DNA from: Halorubrum ruber
Lineage (GTDB): Archaea; Halobacteriota; Halobacteria; Halobacteriales; Haloferacaceae
Assembly: GCF_018228765.1 (NCBI RefSeq)
Contig: NZ_CP073695.1
Location: 1,736,001 to 1,800,000 of the forward strand
Direction: 5' to 3'
Length of the DNA: 64,000 nt
The notes under the pieces were generated by a model, which saw only the letters and a program-made list of their open reading frames with translations, searched no databases and was not told the origin of the DNA. Positions 44,203 to 52,853 of the stretch are shown here, piece by piece. The translations under genes were made by a program, and so were the position numbers. Position 1 is the stretch's first letter. Each line of letters starts with the position of its first letter.

Positions 44203-44751
44203 ATGACAGATAATACCTCACGCGAACGAGACGACGCGGTCACCGACGGTGGCCGCGCAACCGACGACGCGGTCACCGATGGTGGACGCGCAACTGACGA
44301 CGCGGTCACCGATGGTGGACGCGCAACTGACGACGCGGTCACCGACGGTGGCCGCGCAACGAACGACGCGGCCACCGACGGCGGCGTCGCGTCCTCGGGA
44401 GCCGCACAGACGCACAACAACACTGACTACCTCGGAGCGGAGGTGAACATCCTGAACCCGAGCACGCCGTACATGCGCGATCACCTGCGCATCGTCTGGT
44501 CGGGGTTCGCCGTCTGGGTCCTCGCGGTGTGGGGGCCGGTGACCCTGACGAACTTCGCGCCGGGCGTGATGACGCAGACGATGCCGATCTTACAGTTCCC
44601 GCTCCACTACTTCCTCGTCGCGTTCGGCGCGCCGACCAGCGCGCTGATCTTAGCGTTCTGGTACTCGCGCAAGCGGGACGCGCTCGACGAGAAGTACGGT
44701 ATCGAGCACGGCACCGCTGACGTCGCGACCGACGGAGGGTCCGACGAATGA
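44203..44751 (+). CDS. DUF4212 small subunit of a sodium:solute symporter
   Basis: 182 residues. The core (about 76-155) is DUF4212: YLGAEVNILNPSTPYMRDHLRIVWSGFAVWVLAVWGPV, LQFPLHYFLVAFGAPTSALILAFWYSRKRDALDEKYGI, with two membrane helices. DUF4212 proteins are always found next to VC_2705-type sodium/solute symporters and act as a small partner. Ahead of it is an unusual 60-residue tail made of an 11-residue unit (DDAVTDGGRAT) repeated four times plus a diverged copy. The stop overlaps the ATG of the large subunit. Confidence 0.88.
   Translation: MTDNTSRERDDAVTDGGRATDDAVTDGGRATDDAVTDGGRATDDAVTDGGRATNDAATDGGVASSGAAQTHNNTDYLGAEVNILNPSTPYMRDHLRIVWSGFAVWVLAVWGPVTLTNFAPGVMTQTMPILQFPLHYFLVAFGAPTSALILAFWYSRKRDALDEKYGIEHGTADVATDGGSDE
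44230..44391 (+). repeat. 33-bp coding tandem repeat in the DUF4212 gene
   Basis: Four 33-base units at 44230-44262, 44263-44295, 44296-44328 and 44329-44361, then a diverged partial unit. Each encodes DDAVTDGGRAT. Units two and three are the same; others differ at third positions. Related units occur in the 3' end of the symporter gene at about 46420-46510. Confidence 0.9.
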
Positions 44752-46541
44752 CGGCGAGTTCGATCCTCCTCCAGAGCGACCTCTTGCCGGAAGCGCTCAA
44801 CATCTCGTTCAAGCTGGGACCGGCGCTCCTCGTGATCGGGATGTTGGGGCTGTTCCTCACGATCGGCTTCGTCTTCCGCGTGGCCGACACCGACGACATG
44901 TGGGTGGCGGGCCGTTCCATCGGGAACGTCGAGAACGGGATGGCGATCGGGGCCAACTGGATGTCCGCGGCGTCCTATCTCGGGATGGCGGCATCCATCG
45001 CGCTAGCCGGGTTCTACGGGCTCGTGTTCGTCGTCGGCTGGACGACGGGCTACTTCATCCTGCTCATCTTCCTCGCCGCGCAGCTGCGCCGGTTCGGGAA
45101 GTACACGGCGCCGGACTTCGTCGGCGACCGATTCAACTCCGACACCGCGCGCGCCATCGCGGCGGTGACGACGTTCCTCATCGGCTTCGTCTACGCCATC
45201 GGGCAGGCGAAGGGGATGGCTCTGGTCGGCCTGTACATCTTCGGTAACTACGGGGGGCTCATCCCCGGCCTCGACGGGTACCAGGTGATGGTCGTCGCCA
45301 TGATGGTCGTCACCGTCGGCTACCTGACGCTGTCCGGAATGTTAGGCGCCACGAAGAACCAGGCGGTTCAGTACGTCATCCTCATCCTCGCGTTCGTCGT
45401 GGGGCTGTTCGTCGTCGGCTACACGAACGGTTACTCCACGGTGCTGCCGCAGCTCGAGTACGGCGCGCTGATCAGCCAGCTCGGCAGCGAGTTCTCCGAG
45501 CCGTTCTCCGGGTCGAGCTACTACCTCTGGGTCGCGACGACGTTCTCGCTCATCGTCGGCACCTGCGGGCTCCCGCACGTGCTGGTCCGGTTCTACACGG
45601 TCGAGAGCGAGCGGACGGCCCGCTGGTCGACGGTCTGGGGGCTGTTCTTCATCTGTATCCTCTACTGGAGCGCTCCGGCGTTCGCGGCGTTCGGGACCGA
45701 CCTCTACTCGCAGAACGTCGGCGCGACGTACGGCGACCCCGGCATGACGGGCGCGGCCAGCGAGGTCATCGTCGTGCTGGCGGCGCAGCTGTCCGGGCTC
45801 CCGTCGTGGTTCGTCGGCATCGTCGCGGCGGGCGGTATCGCCGCGGCCATCGCGACGGTCGCCGGGCTGTTCATCGCCGGCTCCTCGGCGATCAGCCACG
45901 ACATCTACACGAACATTATCAACGAGGACGCGACGCAGCGCCAGCAGATCCTCGTCGGCCGCCTCTCGATCGTCGCGCTGGGCGCGCTGACCACGCTGGC
46001 GGCGCTCAATCCCGCCTCGTCGATCGCGGCGCTCGTGGGGTACGCGTTCTCGCTCGCCGGCTCCGTCCTGTTCCCGATGTTCTTCCTCGGCATGTGGTGG
46101 GAGAACGCCAACCGGCAGGGTGCGCTCGCCGGCATGACCACCGGACTCACCCTCTGGTCGATCCCGATGATCAACCAGATCGTCCCGACGTACATCGGCT
46201 CCGTCGAAGCGCCGCTGTCGGCCGGGCTCGCGACGTGGATGCCCGCCATCGGCTCGGCGCTCATCACGCTCCCGATCGTGTTCGTCGTCACCATCGCCGT
46301 CTCCATGGCCACCGACGAGCCCTCGCTCGAAACGAAGCGGATCGTTCGGCAGTGTCACAGCCCCGAACCGATGGGGCAACAGGAGACCGCCGAAGACGTC
46401 GTCGCCGACGGCGGCGAGGACGTGGCGACCGATGGCGGCCGCGCAATGGACGACGCGGGCGCCGATGGCGGCCGCGCAGTTGACGACGCGGCCGCCGAGG
46501 GCGACCGCACTGACGACGCGACAACGGAGGAGGAGCGATAA
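44748..46541 (+). CDS. VC_2705-type sodium:solute symporter (acetate/monocarboxylate transporter-like)
   Basis: 597 residues with about 13 membrane helices. SSS-family signatures include VADTDDMWVAGRSIGNVENGMAIGANWMSAASYLGMA, KYTAPDFVGDRFNSDTARAIAAV, GTCGLPHVLVRFYTV and IAAAIATVAGLFIAGSSAISHDIY. The family couples sodium entry to uptake of small organic acids, and the relative ActP carries acetate. Two acs genes just upstream support acetate as substrate (inference). The C-terminal tail (about 540-597) carries DVATDGGRAMDDAGADGGRAVDDAA, copies of the same repeat found in the small subunit. The stop and the uspA ATG share one base. Confidence 0.9.
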   Translation: MTASSILLQSDLLPEALNISFKLGPALLVIGMLGLFLTIGFVFRVADTDDMWVAGRSIGNVENGMAIGANWMSAASYLGMAASIALAGFYGLVFVVGWTTGYFILLIFLAAQLRRFGKYTAPDFVGDRFNSDTARAIAAVTTFLIGFVYAIGQAKGMALVGLYIFGNYGGLIPGLDGYQVMVVAMMVVTVGYLTLSGMLGATKNQAVQYVILILAFVVGLFVVGYTNGYSTVLPQLEYGALISQLGSEFSEPFSGSSYYLWVATTFSLIVGTCGLPHVLVRFYTVESERTARWSTVWGLFFICILYWSAPAFAAFGTDLYSQNVGATYGDPGMTGAASEVIVVLAAQLSGLPSWFVGIVAAGGIAAAIATVAGLFIAGSSAISHDIYTNIINEDATQRQQILVGRLSIVALGALTTLAALNPASSIAALVGYAFSLAGSVLFPMFFLGMWWENANRQGALAGMTTGLTLWSIPMINQIVPTYIGSVEAPLSAGLATWMPAIGSALITLPIVFVVTIAVSMATDEPSLETKRIVRQCHSPEPMGQQETAEDVVADGGEDVATDGGRAMDDAGADGGRAVDDAAAEGDRTDDATTEEER

Positions 46542-47002
46542 TGTACGACCGAATCCTCGTTCCCACGGACGGAAGCGACGTCGCGGAGGCCGCCGTCGAC
46601 CACGCGCTCGACCTCGCGGAGAAGTACGACGCCGAGGTCCACGCGCTGTACGTGGTCGACATCGACTCCGTGAACTTCAGCCTCGGCACCGAGCAGGTCG
46701 ACCGGCTCAAGCAGGGCCGGTTCGACGAGATGGGTGAGCTGAAAGAGCAGGCCGACGAGGCGACCGGCGTGGTCGCCGACCGCGGAGCCGAACGCGGCGT
46801 CGATATCGTCGAGCACGTCTCGGGTGGTCGACCGCACAAGGTGATCGGCGACTACGCCGAGAACCACGACATCGACCTCATCGTGATGGGAAGTCACGGC
46901 CGCGCCGGCGTGCGCCGCGCGCTGCTGGGCAGCGTCACGGAGCGCACCCTACGCTCGACGCACGTCCCCATCCTCGTCGTCGACTACCTCGACGAGGACT
47001 GA
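46541..47002 (+). CDS. Universal stress protein (UspA family)
   Basis: 153 residues. The UspA fold is shown by MYDRILVPTDGSDVAEAAVDHALDLA and the ATP-binding motif IVMGSHGRAGVRRALLGSVTERTLRSTHVPILVV (G-x2-G-x9-G-S/T). A GGAGGAGG stretch lies about eight bases before the ATG and may guide initiation. Translational coupling to the symporter gene is likely, a common arrangement in which UspA proteins tune transporters. The exact role is unknown. Confidence 0.9.
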   Translation: MYDRILVPTDGSDVAEAAVDHALDLAEKYDAEVHALYVVDIDSVNFSLGTEQVDRLKQGRFDEMGELKEQADEATGVVADRGAERGVDIVEHVSGGRPHKVIGDYAENHDIDLIVMGSHGRAGVRRALLGSVTERTLRSTHVPILVVDYLDED

Positions 47003-47109
47003 GGTCGCCGCACCGGGAGCGAACCGCCCGGTCCGCGAACCGTTTCCTCGCGCGGTCGACCCCGCGCGATTCCGCAACACCGACGTACCCCCTCTTCCAC
47101 ACTCAGTTC

Positions 47110-47385
47110 ATGCCCGACTCGGACGCCCCGGAGACGCCGGACGACCAGCCGACCGACCCGAGCGTCGCCGACCGCGCCCGGCACGTGCTCAGCGAGAACG
47201 GCACCGGGATGCTCCAGGACCTGCTGTTCGCGCTCGTGTGGGTGGGGCTCGCGTCGGCGCTATACAACGTCGCCTTCTCGACGGCCCCGCAGTGGGTGCT
47301 GTACATGTTCATGCTTGCGGGGATCCCAGCGTATTTCGGCTTCTTCATCTCGCTGGAGATGGCCAAAGAGCGCAGCGCGCGCTGA
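47110..47385 (+). CDS. Small two-helix membrane protein, unknown function
   Basis: 91 residues. An acidic N-terminus (about 1-35, DSDAPETPDDQPTDPSVADRARHVLSENGTGM) is followed by two helices: LLFALVWVGLASALYNVAF and WVLYMFMLAGIPAYFGFFISLEM, then KERSAR. It resembles small conserved haloarchaeal membrane proteins, but I know of no function. It lies after uspA (107-bp gap) and converges on the NAD-binding protein gene. Confidence 0.65.
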   Translation: MPDSDAPETPDDQPTDPSVADRARHVLSENGTGMLQDLLFALVWVGLASALYNVAFSTAPQWVLYMFMLAGIPAYFGFFISLEMAKERSAR

Positions 47386-47418
47386 CGGGCGTTTTCGAAT
47401 CAGGTATCGCCCCGCCGC

Positions 47419-48075
47419 TCACCCGGCGAGGTCGCGAATATCGGAGACGTCGAGCAGGCGGTCGTCCGGGTCCAGCGCGGCGCGGTACGTCGCCCGCGCG
47501 ACGGTGTCGACGGAGAGCGGCCGCGCCTCGCCGAGCCGCGACGCGAGCGGCGGCGCGCTCGCGACGAACCGGAACACGCGGTCGACGACGCCGGGGAGGT
47601 GCGGCTGTCCCGCGCCGTAGACGGGACCGGGACGGAGGGTAACGACGTCGAGGTCGAGGTCGGCGATTGACGCCTCGGCGCGGCGCTTGGCCGTCAGGTA
47701 GGCGTTTCGGATACCGGGCGGCTTCGCCGCCGCCGAGAGGAAGGCGAACGCGTCGACGCCGGCGCGTTCCGCCTCGAGCGCCGTGAGGAGGGCGGCGTCT
47801 CCGTTGACGCGCTCGAAGGTGACCCCGTCCGTCGGCGCCTCGGTGAGCGTCCCGACCGAGTGGACCACGGCGTCGACGCCGTCGAGGCGGTCGCGCCACG
47901 CGTTCGGACGGAAGAGGTCGGCGCTCGTCCACGAGACGGCGTCCGCCCACGCCTCGTCGACGTCGGGACGGCCGCTCCGCGAGACGCTGCGGACCTCGTG
48001 GCCGTCGCGGACCGCGAATCGGCAGACGTCGCGTCCGATGAAGCCGCTGCCGCCGACGACGAGGAGGGTCGACAT
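47419..48075 (-). CDS. NAD(P)-binding protein, NDUFA9/atypical SDR type
   Basis: 218 residues. The Rossmann start LLVVGGSGFIGRDVCRFAVRDGHEV (GxxGxxG) is followed by VSRSGRP, VDAVVHSVGTL, FAFLSAAAKPPGIRNAYLTAKRRAEASI (Tyr-x3-Lys as YLTAK) and TLRPGPVYG. These are features of atypical short-chain dehydrogenases such as the complex I assembly-related NDUFA9 group. The protein is short for the family, ending soon after the substrate-domain start. Substrate unknown; a role in quinone or respiratory-chain upkeep is possible. Confidence 0.8.
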   Translation of the reverse strand: MSTLLVVGGSGFIGRDVCRFAVRDGHEVRSVSRSGRPDVDEAWADAVSWTSADLFRPNAWRDRLDGVDAVVHSVGTLTEAPTDGVTFERVNGDAALLTALEAERAGVDAFAFLSAAAKPPGIRNAYLTAKRRAEASIADLDLDVVTLRPGPVYGAGQPHLPGVVDRVFRFVASAPPLASRLGEARPLSVDTVARATYRAALDPDDRLLDVSDIRDLAG

Positions 48076-48145
48076 GTGCCGCCGTACGCGCCGCGTCGTC
48101 TTGGGGCTTCGGGACCGCTGGCGGAGAAAGAAAACCGGGCCGCGC

Positions 48146-50833
48146 TCAGCGCCGCAGGAACCCGAGGAGCCTGTAGTCGCCGTCGGGGTCGTACCGGCGG
48201 AACAGGAGGCTGTTCGTCAGCACCGACACCGAGGAGAACGCCATCGCCCCGGCCGCGAGGACGGGCTGAAGCAGCCCGAGCGACGCCAGAGGGATCATCG
48301 CCGTGTTGTAGCCGAGCGCCCACACGAGGTTCTGTTTGATCTTCTGGAGCGTCGCGTCGGAGACGCGGATCGCCTTCACGACGTCGAGCGGGTCGTCGCG
48401 CATCAGCGTCACGTCGGCGGCCTCGATGGCCACGTCGGTCCCGGAGCCGATGGCGGTGCCGACGTACGCGACCGCAAGCGCCGGCGCGTCGTTGACGCCG
48501 TCGCCGACCATCATCGCCCGGCGACCGTCGGCCTGGATCTCCTCGACCGCGTCGGACTTGTCCTCGGGGAGGACGCCGGCGCGGACGTTGTCGGGGTCGA
48601 TTCCGACCCGCTCGGCGACCGCGCGGGCCGTGCGCTCGTTGTCCCCCGTGATCATCATCACGTCGATAGCGCGGTCCCGGAGCTGACTCACCGCCTCTTT
48701 CGCGCTCGGTTTCACCGTGTCGGCGTCGGCGACGACGCCCATGAGCTCGCCCTCGTCCGCGCCGTCTCGAATCCGGGCGACGAGCATCGCCGTCTTCCCC
48801 TCGCTCTCGAGGCGTTCCATCGTCTCAGCGGCGGGCGAGGGGTCGATCCCGTTGTCGCGCAGCAGCTTCCGGTTCCCGACCAGTACCCGGTCGCCCCCCA
48901 CGGTCGCTCTCACCCCGTGGCCGGGGACGTTCTCGAACGATTCGGGGTCGGCGAGGTCGAGGCCGCGCGCCTCGGCGCCGTCGACGATCGCCTGAGCGAG
49001 CGGGTGTTCGCTGCCGCGCTCCGCGCTCGCGGCGAGCCGGAGTACCTCGTCCTCGTCGGCGCGCGCGTCGGTCGCGGCGTCGTCGCCGGCGGCCGTGGCG
49101 TCGTCGCCGGTCACCGCCGCGTCCTCGCCCTCGGCGACCGCTCCGCCGTCGGGGACGCGCTCGTTGCCAACCGCGACCACGTCCGTGAGCTCCATCTCGC
49201 CTTCCGTGAGCGTTCCCGTCTTGTCGAACACCACGGTGTCGACGTCCTTCGCGCGTTCGAGCACGTCGCCGCCCTTGAACAGGACGCCGTGTTGCGCGCC
49301 GATGGTGGTCCCGACCATCGTCGCGGCCGGCGTCGCGAGGCCGAGCGCACAGGGACACGCGATCAGGACCGAGGAGGCGAAGACGACGATCGCGAACTCG
49401 AACACCGAGACGGTTCCGCCGACCGCTGCGGGGCCGCCCGCGACCTGGCCCCACAGCGGGAGCCGGTCGACGAACGCGGCGAGCGTCTCGGGGAAGACGA
49501 ACCAGACGACGCCCCAGAACAGCGCGTTCGCGATCACCGCGGGCACGAAGTACGCGGAGATGCGGTCCGCGAGGTTCTGGATGTCGGGCTGGCGGGACTG
49601 CGCCTCCTTCACCGTCTGGACGATCTGCTGGAGCGCGGTGTCGGCGCCGACCTTCGTCGCCTCGACGACGAGCAGGCCGTTCTCGTTGATGGTGGACCCG
49701 ACGACCTCGTCGCCTTCCTCCTTCTCGACCGGGACAGACTCGCCCGTCACCATCGACTCGTCCACGGCGGACTGCCCCTCGACGACGACGCCGTCGGTCG
49801 GGACCTGTTCACCGGGACGGACCTTCATCCGGTCGCCGACCTCGACCTCGTCGATCGGGACCTCGCGCTCCGTTCCGTCCTCGTCGACGAGGGTGGCGGT
49901 GTCGGCCTCCATCTCCAACAGCTTCCGGAGCGCCTCCCCGGCCTGCCCCTTCGAGCGGGCCTCGAGGTAGTTACCGAGCGTGATGAAGACGAGGATGAGC
50001 GCGGCCGTGTCGAAGTAGACGCCCCCGGCGACCAGGTTGAGGAGGACGGCGACGGAGTAGACGTACGCCGTCGTCGACCCCAGCGCGATCAGCACGTCCA
50101 TGTTGGCGCGACCGTTCGTGACGAGCGCCTTGTAGGAGTTCACGTAGAACGGCCGACCGAGGACGACCTGGACGGGCGTCGCGAGCGCGGCCGCGACCCA
50201 GTGGATCCCGACGCCGAAGACCTGGTCCGGCACGACCGCGCCCCCGAGGAGGAGGTTGTCGACGAGGAAGAAGAGCAGCGGCGCCGAGAGCGCGGCGCCG
50301 AACAGCGTCAGCCGGCGCTGCTTTCGTATCTCGGCGTTCCGAGCCGCGTCGCGCGCGCTCTCGCCGGAGCCCTCCCCCTCTCCGTCGGCGCCCTCGCCGT
50401 CCGCGCCCTCGTCCTCTCGGACGGGAGAGTAGCCCGCGTCCTCGACGGCGTCGTACAGCGCCGACAGCGAGGTCTCGGCGGGGTTGTACCGCACCTGCGC
50501 CTCGTCGGTCGCGTAGTTCACGTCGGCGTCGACGACGCCGGGCACGGACGCTAACGCGTCGCGGTTGGCGTCCGCGCAGTTCGCGCACGTCATGTCGGTG
50601 ATCGCGACGGTCGCCGTCTCCGAGACCGCGCCGTAGCCGGCGTCCTCGATCGCGTCGTAGATCGCCGCGAGCGAGGTCGCCTCCGGGTCGTACTCGACGG
50701 TCGCCTCGTCCGTGGCGTAGTTCGCGTCGGCCCGCGAGACGCCGTCTATCGACTCTACGGCGTCGCCGACACTCGCCGAGCAGTTGGCGCAGCTCATCCC
50801 CGTGATGTCGAGGTGGGTGGTTCTGGTGTCCAT
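48146..50833 (-). CDS. copA: Copper-exporting P1B-type ATPase
   Basis: 895 residues. Two heavy-metal-associated domains come first, with GMSCANC (Cys 15/18) and DMTCANC (Cys 83/86). Eight membrane helices, the TGES actuator loop ([16 protein letters not shown]), the CPC metal site [17 protein letters not shown] (about 493), DKTGTLTEG (phosphorylated Asp about 537), [13 protein letters not shown] and [18 protein letters not shown] follow. The last helices hold the Tyr-Asn and Met-x2-Ser-Ser pairs ([22 protein letters not shown]) that select Cu+ (P1B-1). A variable Ala/Asp/Gly loop (about 560-600) lies in the nucleotide domain region. It pumps Cu+ out of the cytoplasm. Confidence 0.93.
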   Translation of the reverse strand: MDTRTTHLDITGMSCANCSASVGDAVESIDGVSRADANYATDEATVEYDPEATSLAAIYDAIEDAGYGAVSETATVAITDMTCANCADANRDALASVPGVVDADVNYATDEAQVRYNPAETSLSALYDAVEDAGYSPVREDEGADGEGADGEGEGSGESARDAARNAEIRKQRRLTLFGAALSAPLLFFLVDNLLLGGAVVPDQVFGVGIHWVAAALATPVQVVLGRPFYVNSYKALVTNGRANMDVLIALGSTTAYVYSVAVLLNLVAGGVYFDTAALILVFITLGNYLEARSKGQAGEALRKLLEMEADTATLVDEDGTEREVPIDEVEVGDRMKVRPGEQVPTDGVVVEGQSAVDESMVTGESVPVEKEEGDEVVGSTINENGLLVVEATKVGADTALQQIVQTVKEAQSRQPDIQNLADRISAYFVPAVIANALFWGVVWFVFPETLAAFVDRLPLWGQVAGGPAAVGGTVSVFEFAIVVFASSVLIACPCALGLATPAATMVGTTIGAQHGVLFKGGDVLERAKDVDTVVFDKTGTLTEGEMELTDVVAVGNERVPDGGAVAEGEDAAVTGDDATAAGDDAATDARADEDEVLRLAASAERGSEHPLAQAIVDGAEARGLDLADPESFENVPGHGVRATVGGDRVLVGNRKLLRDNGIDPSPAAETMERLESEGKTAMLVARIRDGADEGELMGVVADADTVKPSAKEAVSQLRDRAIDVMMITGDNERTARAVAERVGIDPDNVRAGVLPEDKSDAVEEIQADGRRAMMVGDGVNDAPALAVAYVGTAIGSGTDVAIEAADVTLMRDDPLDVVKAIRVSDATLQKIKQNLVWALGYNTAMIPLASLGLLQPVLAAGAMAFSSVSVLTNSLLFRRYDPDGDYRLLGFLRR

Positions 50834-50848
50834 CTTGGGTGTTACTAC

Positions 50849-50859
50849 GGGATACTCCC
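50849..50859. promoter_or_regulatory. Small dyad upstream of copA
   Basis: GGGA-TAC-TCCC, a perfect inverted repeat 15 bp before the copA ATG on the minus strand. It may be an operator for a copper-responsive repressor; no such regulator gene is adjacent. The rest of the 50834-51066 gap shows nothing definite. Confidence 0.3.
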
Positions 50860-51066
50860 TTAGTGCGTTTTCCCCTTCGAAACCAAAGCCCTCGGCCGTC
50901 AGTATCTTCGGATCAAAAGCGATCGCGGGTCAGAGCCCTCCGGCAGAAAATGACGGGCGCGAAATCGGTCGGACCGCCCCGTCTCCGTCCGCGGTCCAAC
51001 CCTCGGCCCAACTCACCGGAACGCGCCGAAGAAAGACTATAGGAAGCGGCGCCTCGTACCCACGAC

Positions 51067-51837
51067 ATGGCCCGTTTGGAGCGACTCAGGGTGTATCCGG
51101 TGAAGGGGTTAGACGGGGTCGACGTCGACGGCGCCCGGGTCCTCGACAGCGGGACGCTGGAGCGCGACCGCGAGTTCGCGCTGTTCGACGCCGACGGCGA
51201 CGTCGTCAACGGGAAGCGGACCGACCGGGTTCACGACCTCTCGACCGGCTTCGACGCCGATTCGGGCACGCTCCGGGTCGAGACGCCCGACGGGAGCGTC
51301 CGGCGGTTCGACCTCGACGAGGATCCCGCCCGCGCAGCCGAGTGGTTCGGCGACTTCTTCGACGCGGACCTACGGCTCCGGCGCGACGAGTCCCTCGGGT
51401 TCGTTGACCGCCGGGAGATGGGCCCCTCCGTCGTCAGCACGGCGACGTTGGAGGCGGTCGCCTCGTGGTTCGACGGGATGACCGTCGAGGGGGCGCGCCG
51501 CCGCCTCCGCGCGAACGTCGAGGTGTCTGGCGTCCCGGCGTTCTGGGAGGACCGGTTCGTCGGCGACGGGGCGCCGGCGTTCGAGGTGGGCGGCGTCCGC
51601 ATCGAGGGCGTGACGCCCTGCGGTCGGTGCGTCGTCCCCGAGCGCGACCCCGACACCGGCGAGCCGACGCCGGAGTTCCGCGAGCGGTTCGTTCGGCGGC
51701 GGGAAGAGACGTTCCCCGAGTGGGCCGACGAGGACGCGTTCGACCACTACTACACCGTGATGACCATCGCGCGGATACCCGAGCGCGACCGCGGCGAGAC
51801 GCTCCGCGTCGGCGACGAGGTCACGGTCCGCGAGTGA
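51067..51837 (+). CDS. MOSC-domain protein (mARC/YcbX-like)
   Basis: 256 residues. An N-terminal MOSC beta-barrel (LERLRVYPVKGLDGVDVDGARVLDSGTLERDREFALFD) precedes the MOSC domain. There RANVEVSGVPAFWEDRFVGDG and GVTPCGRCVVPERDPDTGEPTPEF carry the conserved cysteine (about 185) that can bind molybdenum cofactor. Relatives reduce N-hydroxylated compounds or carry sulfur to the cofactor. moaC elsewhere in the window shows the host makes the cofactor. No ferredoxin domain is fused. Confidence 0.87.
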   Translation: MARLERLRVYPVKGLDGVDVDGARVLDSGTLERDREFALFDADGDVVNGKRTDRVHDLSTGFDADSGTLRVETPDGSVRRFDLDEDPARAAEWFGDFFDADLRLRRDESLGFVDRREMGPSVVSTATLEAVASWFDGMTVEGARRRLRANVEVSGVPAFWEDRFVGDGAPAFEVGGVRIEGVTPCGRCVVPERDPDTGEPTPEFRERFVRRREETFPEWADEDAFDHYYTVMTIARIPERDRGETLRVGDEVTVRE

Positions 51838-51976
51838 GGCAGGGAGCGGCGTCGCGGGCTGTCGCACGTCGAGAAAAACCCGTCTGAGTGCCGAATACGC
51901 CCGAGAGAGCGCAGGCGGCGGCGATTCAGCGCGGCACACAACACTTATCACCTCGTCGGGAGACAGTTAGGATGCG

Positions 51977-52171
51977 ATGGCGACAGGCAAGGTCGACTTC
52001 TTCAACGACACCGGCGGCTACGGATTCATCGAGACTGACGACGCTGACGAGGACGTGTTCTTCCACATGGAAGACGTCGGCGGCCCGGACCTCGAGGAGG
52101 GACAGGAGGTAGAGTTCGAGATCGAGGAGGCGGACAAGGGTCCGCGCGCGACGAACCTCACTCGGCTGTAG
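51977..52171 (+). CDS. Cold shock protein CspA family
   Basis: 64 residues. It is a single cold-shock (OB-fold) domain with the RNA-binding motifs GKVDFFNDTGGYGFIE (RNP1-like KVDFF...GYGFI) and DVFFHMEDV (RNP2-like). The protein is acidic, as expected for a haloarchaeal chaperone of single-stranded nucleic acid. TTATCA near 51946 is about 30 bp before the ATG at 51977, suiting a leaderless transcript. Confidence 0.92.
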   Translation: MATGKVDFFNDTGGYGFIETDDADEDVFFHMEDVGGPDLEEGQEVEFEIEEADKGPRATNLTRL

Positions 52172-52288
52172 CTCGGTCGCGGCATCCGCTACCGGCGAAC
52201 TCGGACAGCTCTCGAAACGCGTTCCGCGTATATTATCACCGCGAGCGGCGGCGCCGCCGTTTTGTCGGCGAGTCGGTAACGGGCCCAC

Positions 52289-52828
52289 ATGAACGCCGAC
52301 GACCTAGATTCGTTCGTCGCCGAGAACCTCGACCGCTACGCCGAGACGCAGGGGGTGCTCCCCGAGCGGCTCGACGAGTTCGGCGAGACGTACCGGTCGC
52401 AGGGGCACCTGACCCGGGAGCAGTTGTACGAGATCGCCTACGAGTCGTCCACGCGGAGCGCCTACCACGTCGAGAAGAACCCCGAAGACCGGTGTCGGGA
52501 GGTGACGCGCAACGCCCGCGCCGTCGACGGCGACTTCTCCGCGATCCACCTGATTTGCGGGCTCTCGGGGTTCAAGGCGCCGACCGCGTCGTGCGTGCTG
52601 GCCGCGCTCGACGGCGACCGCCACGCTGTCGTCGACACGCGCGTCTGGGCGTCCTTAGAGCGGCTCGGCTACCTCGACGGCCGCAAGGAGAGTTTCGACG
52701 CCGCGGACTACGTAACGATGATCGAACCGATCCGCGAGATCGCCGACGAGACCGGCTCCCGCGCGGTCGACGTGGGATACGCGCTGTTCGCGCACGACGC
52801 GCACGTCCGAGAGGGGACGCTCCACTGA
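52289..52828 (+). CDS. HhH-GPD-like conserved haloarchaeal protein
   Basis: 179 residues. The middle (AIHLICGLSGFKAPTASCVLAALDGDRHAVVDTRVWASLERLGYLDG, about 83-130) resembles the helix-hairpin-helix and following Asp region of DNA glycosylases (G-x-G-x-K-T/A-A-x-x-V-L, then VVDTHV). The glycosylase N-terminal lobe and an iron-sulfur cluster are absent, and the protein is short. It could bind damaged or structured DNA, but catalysis is not certain. I do not recognise a named family. Confidence 0.5.
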   Translation: MNADDLDSFVAENLDRYAETQGVLPERLDEFGETYRSQGHLTREQLYEIAYESSTRSAYHVEKNPEDRCREVTRNARAVDGDFSAIHLICGLSGFKAPTASCVLAALDGDRHAVVDTRVWASLERLGYLDGRKESFDAADYVTMIEPIREIADETGSRAVDVGYALFAHDAHVREGTLH

Positions 52829-52853
52829 CGCCGCGGTCCCGTACGGAGACAGC

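Noticed and set aside
47003..47109. Possible tRNA or small RNA in short intergenic gaps (4314-4570, 35764-35931, 47003-47109, 51838-51976)
   Set aside because: I saw no cloverleaf pattern, CCA-like end or conserved T-loop in these gaps.
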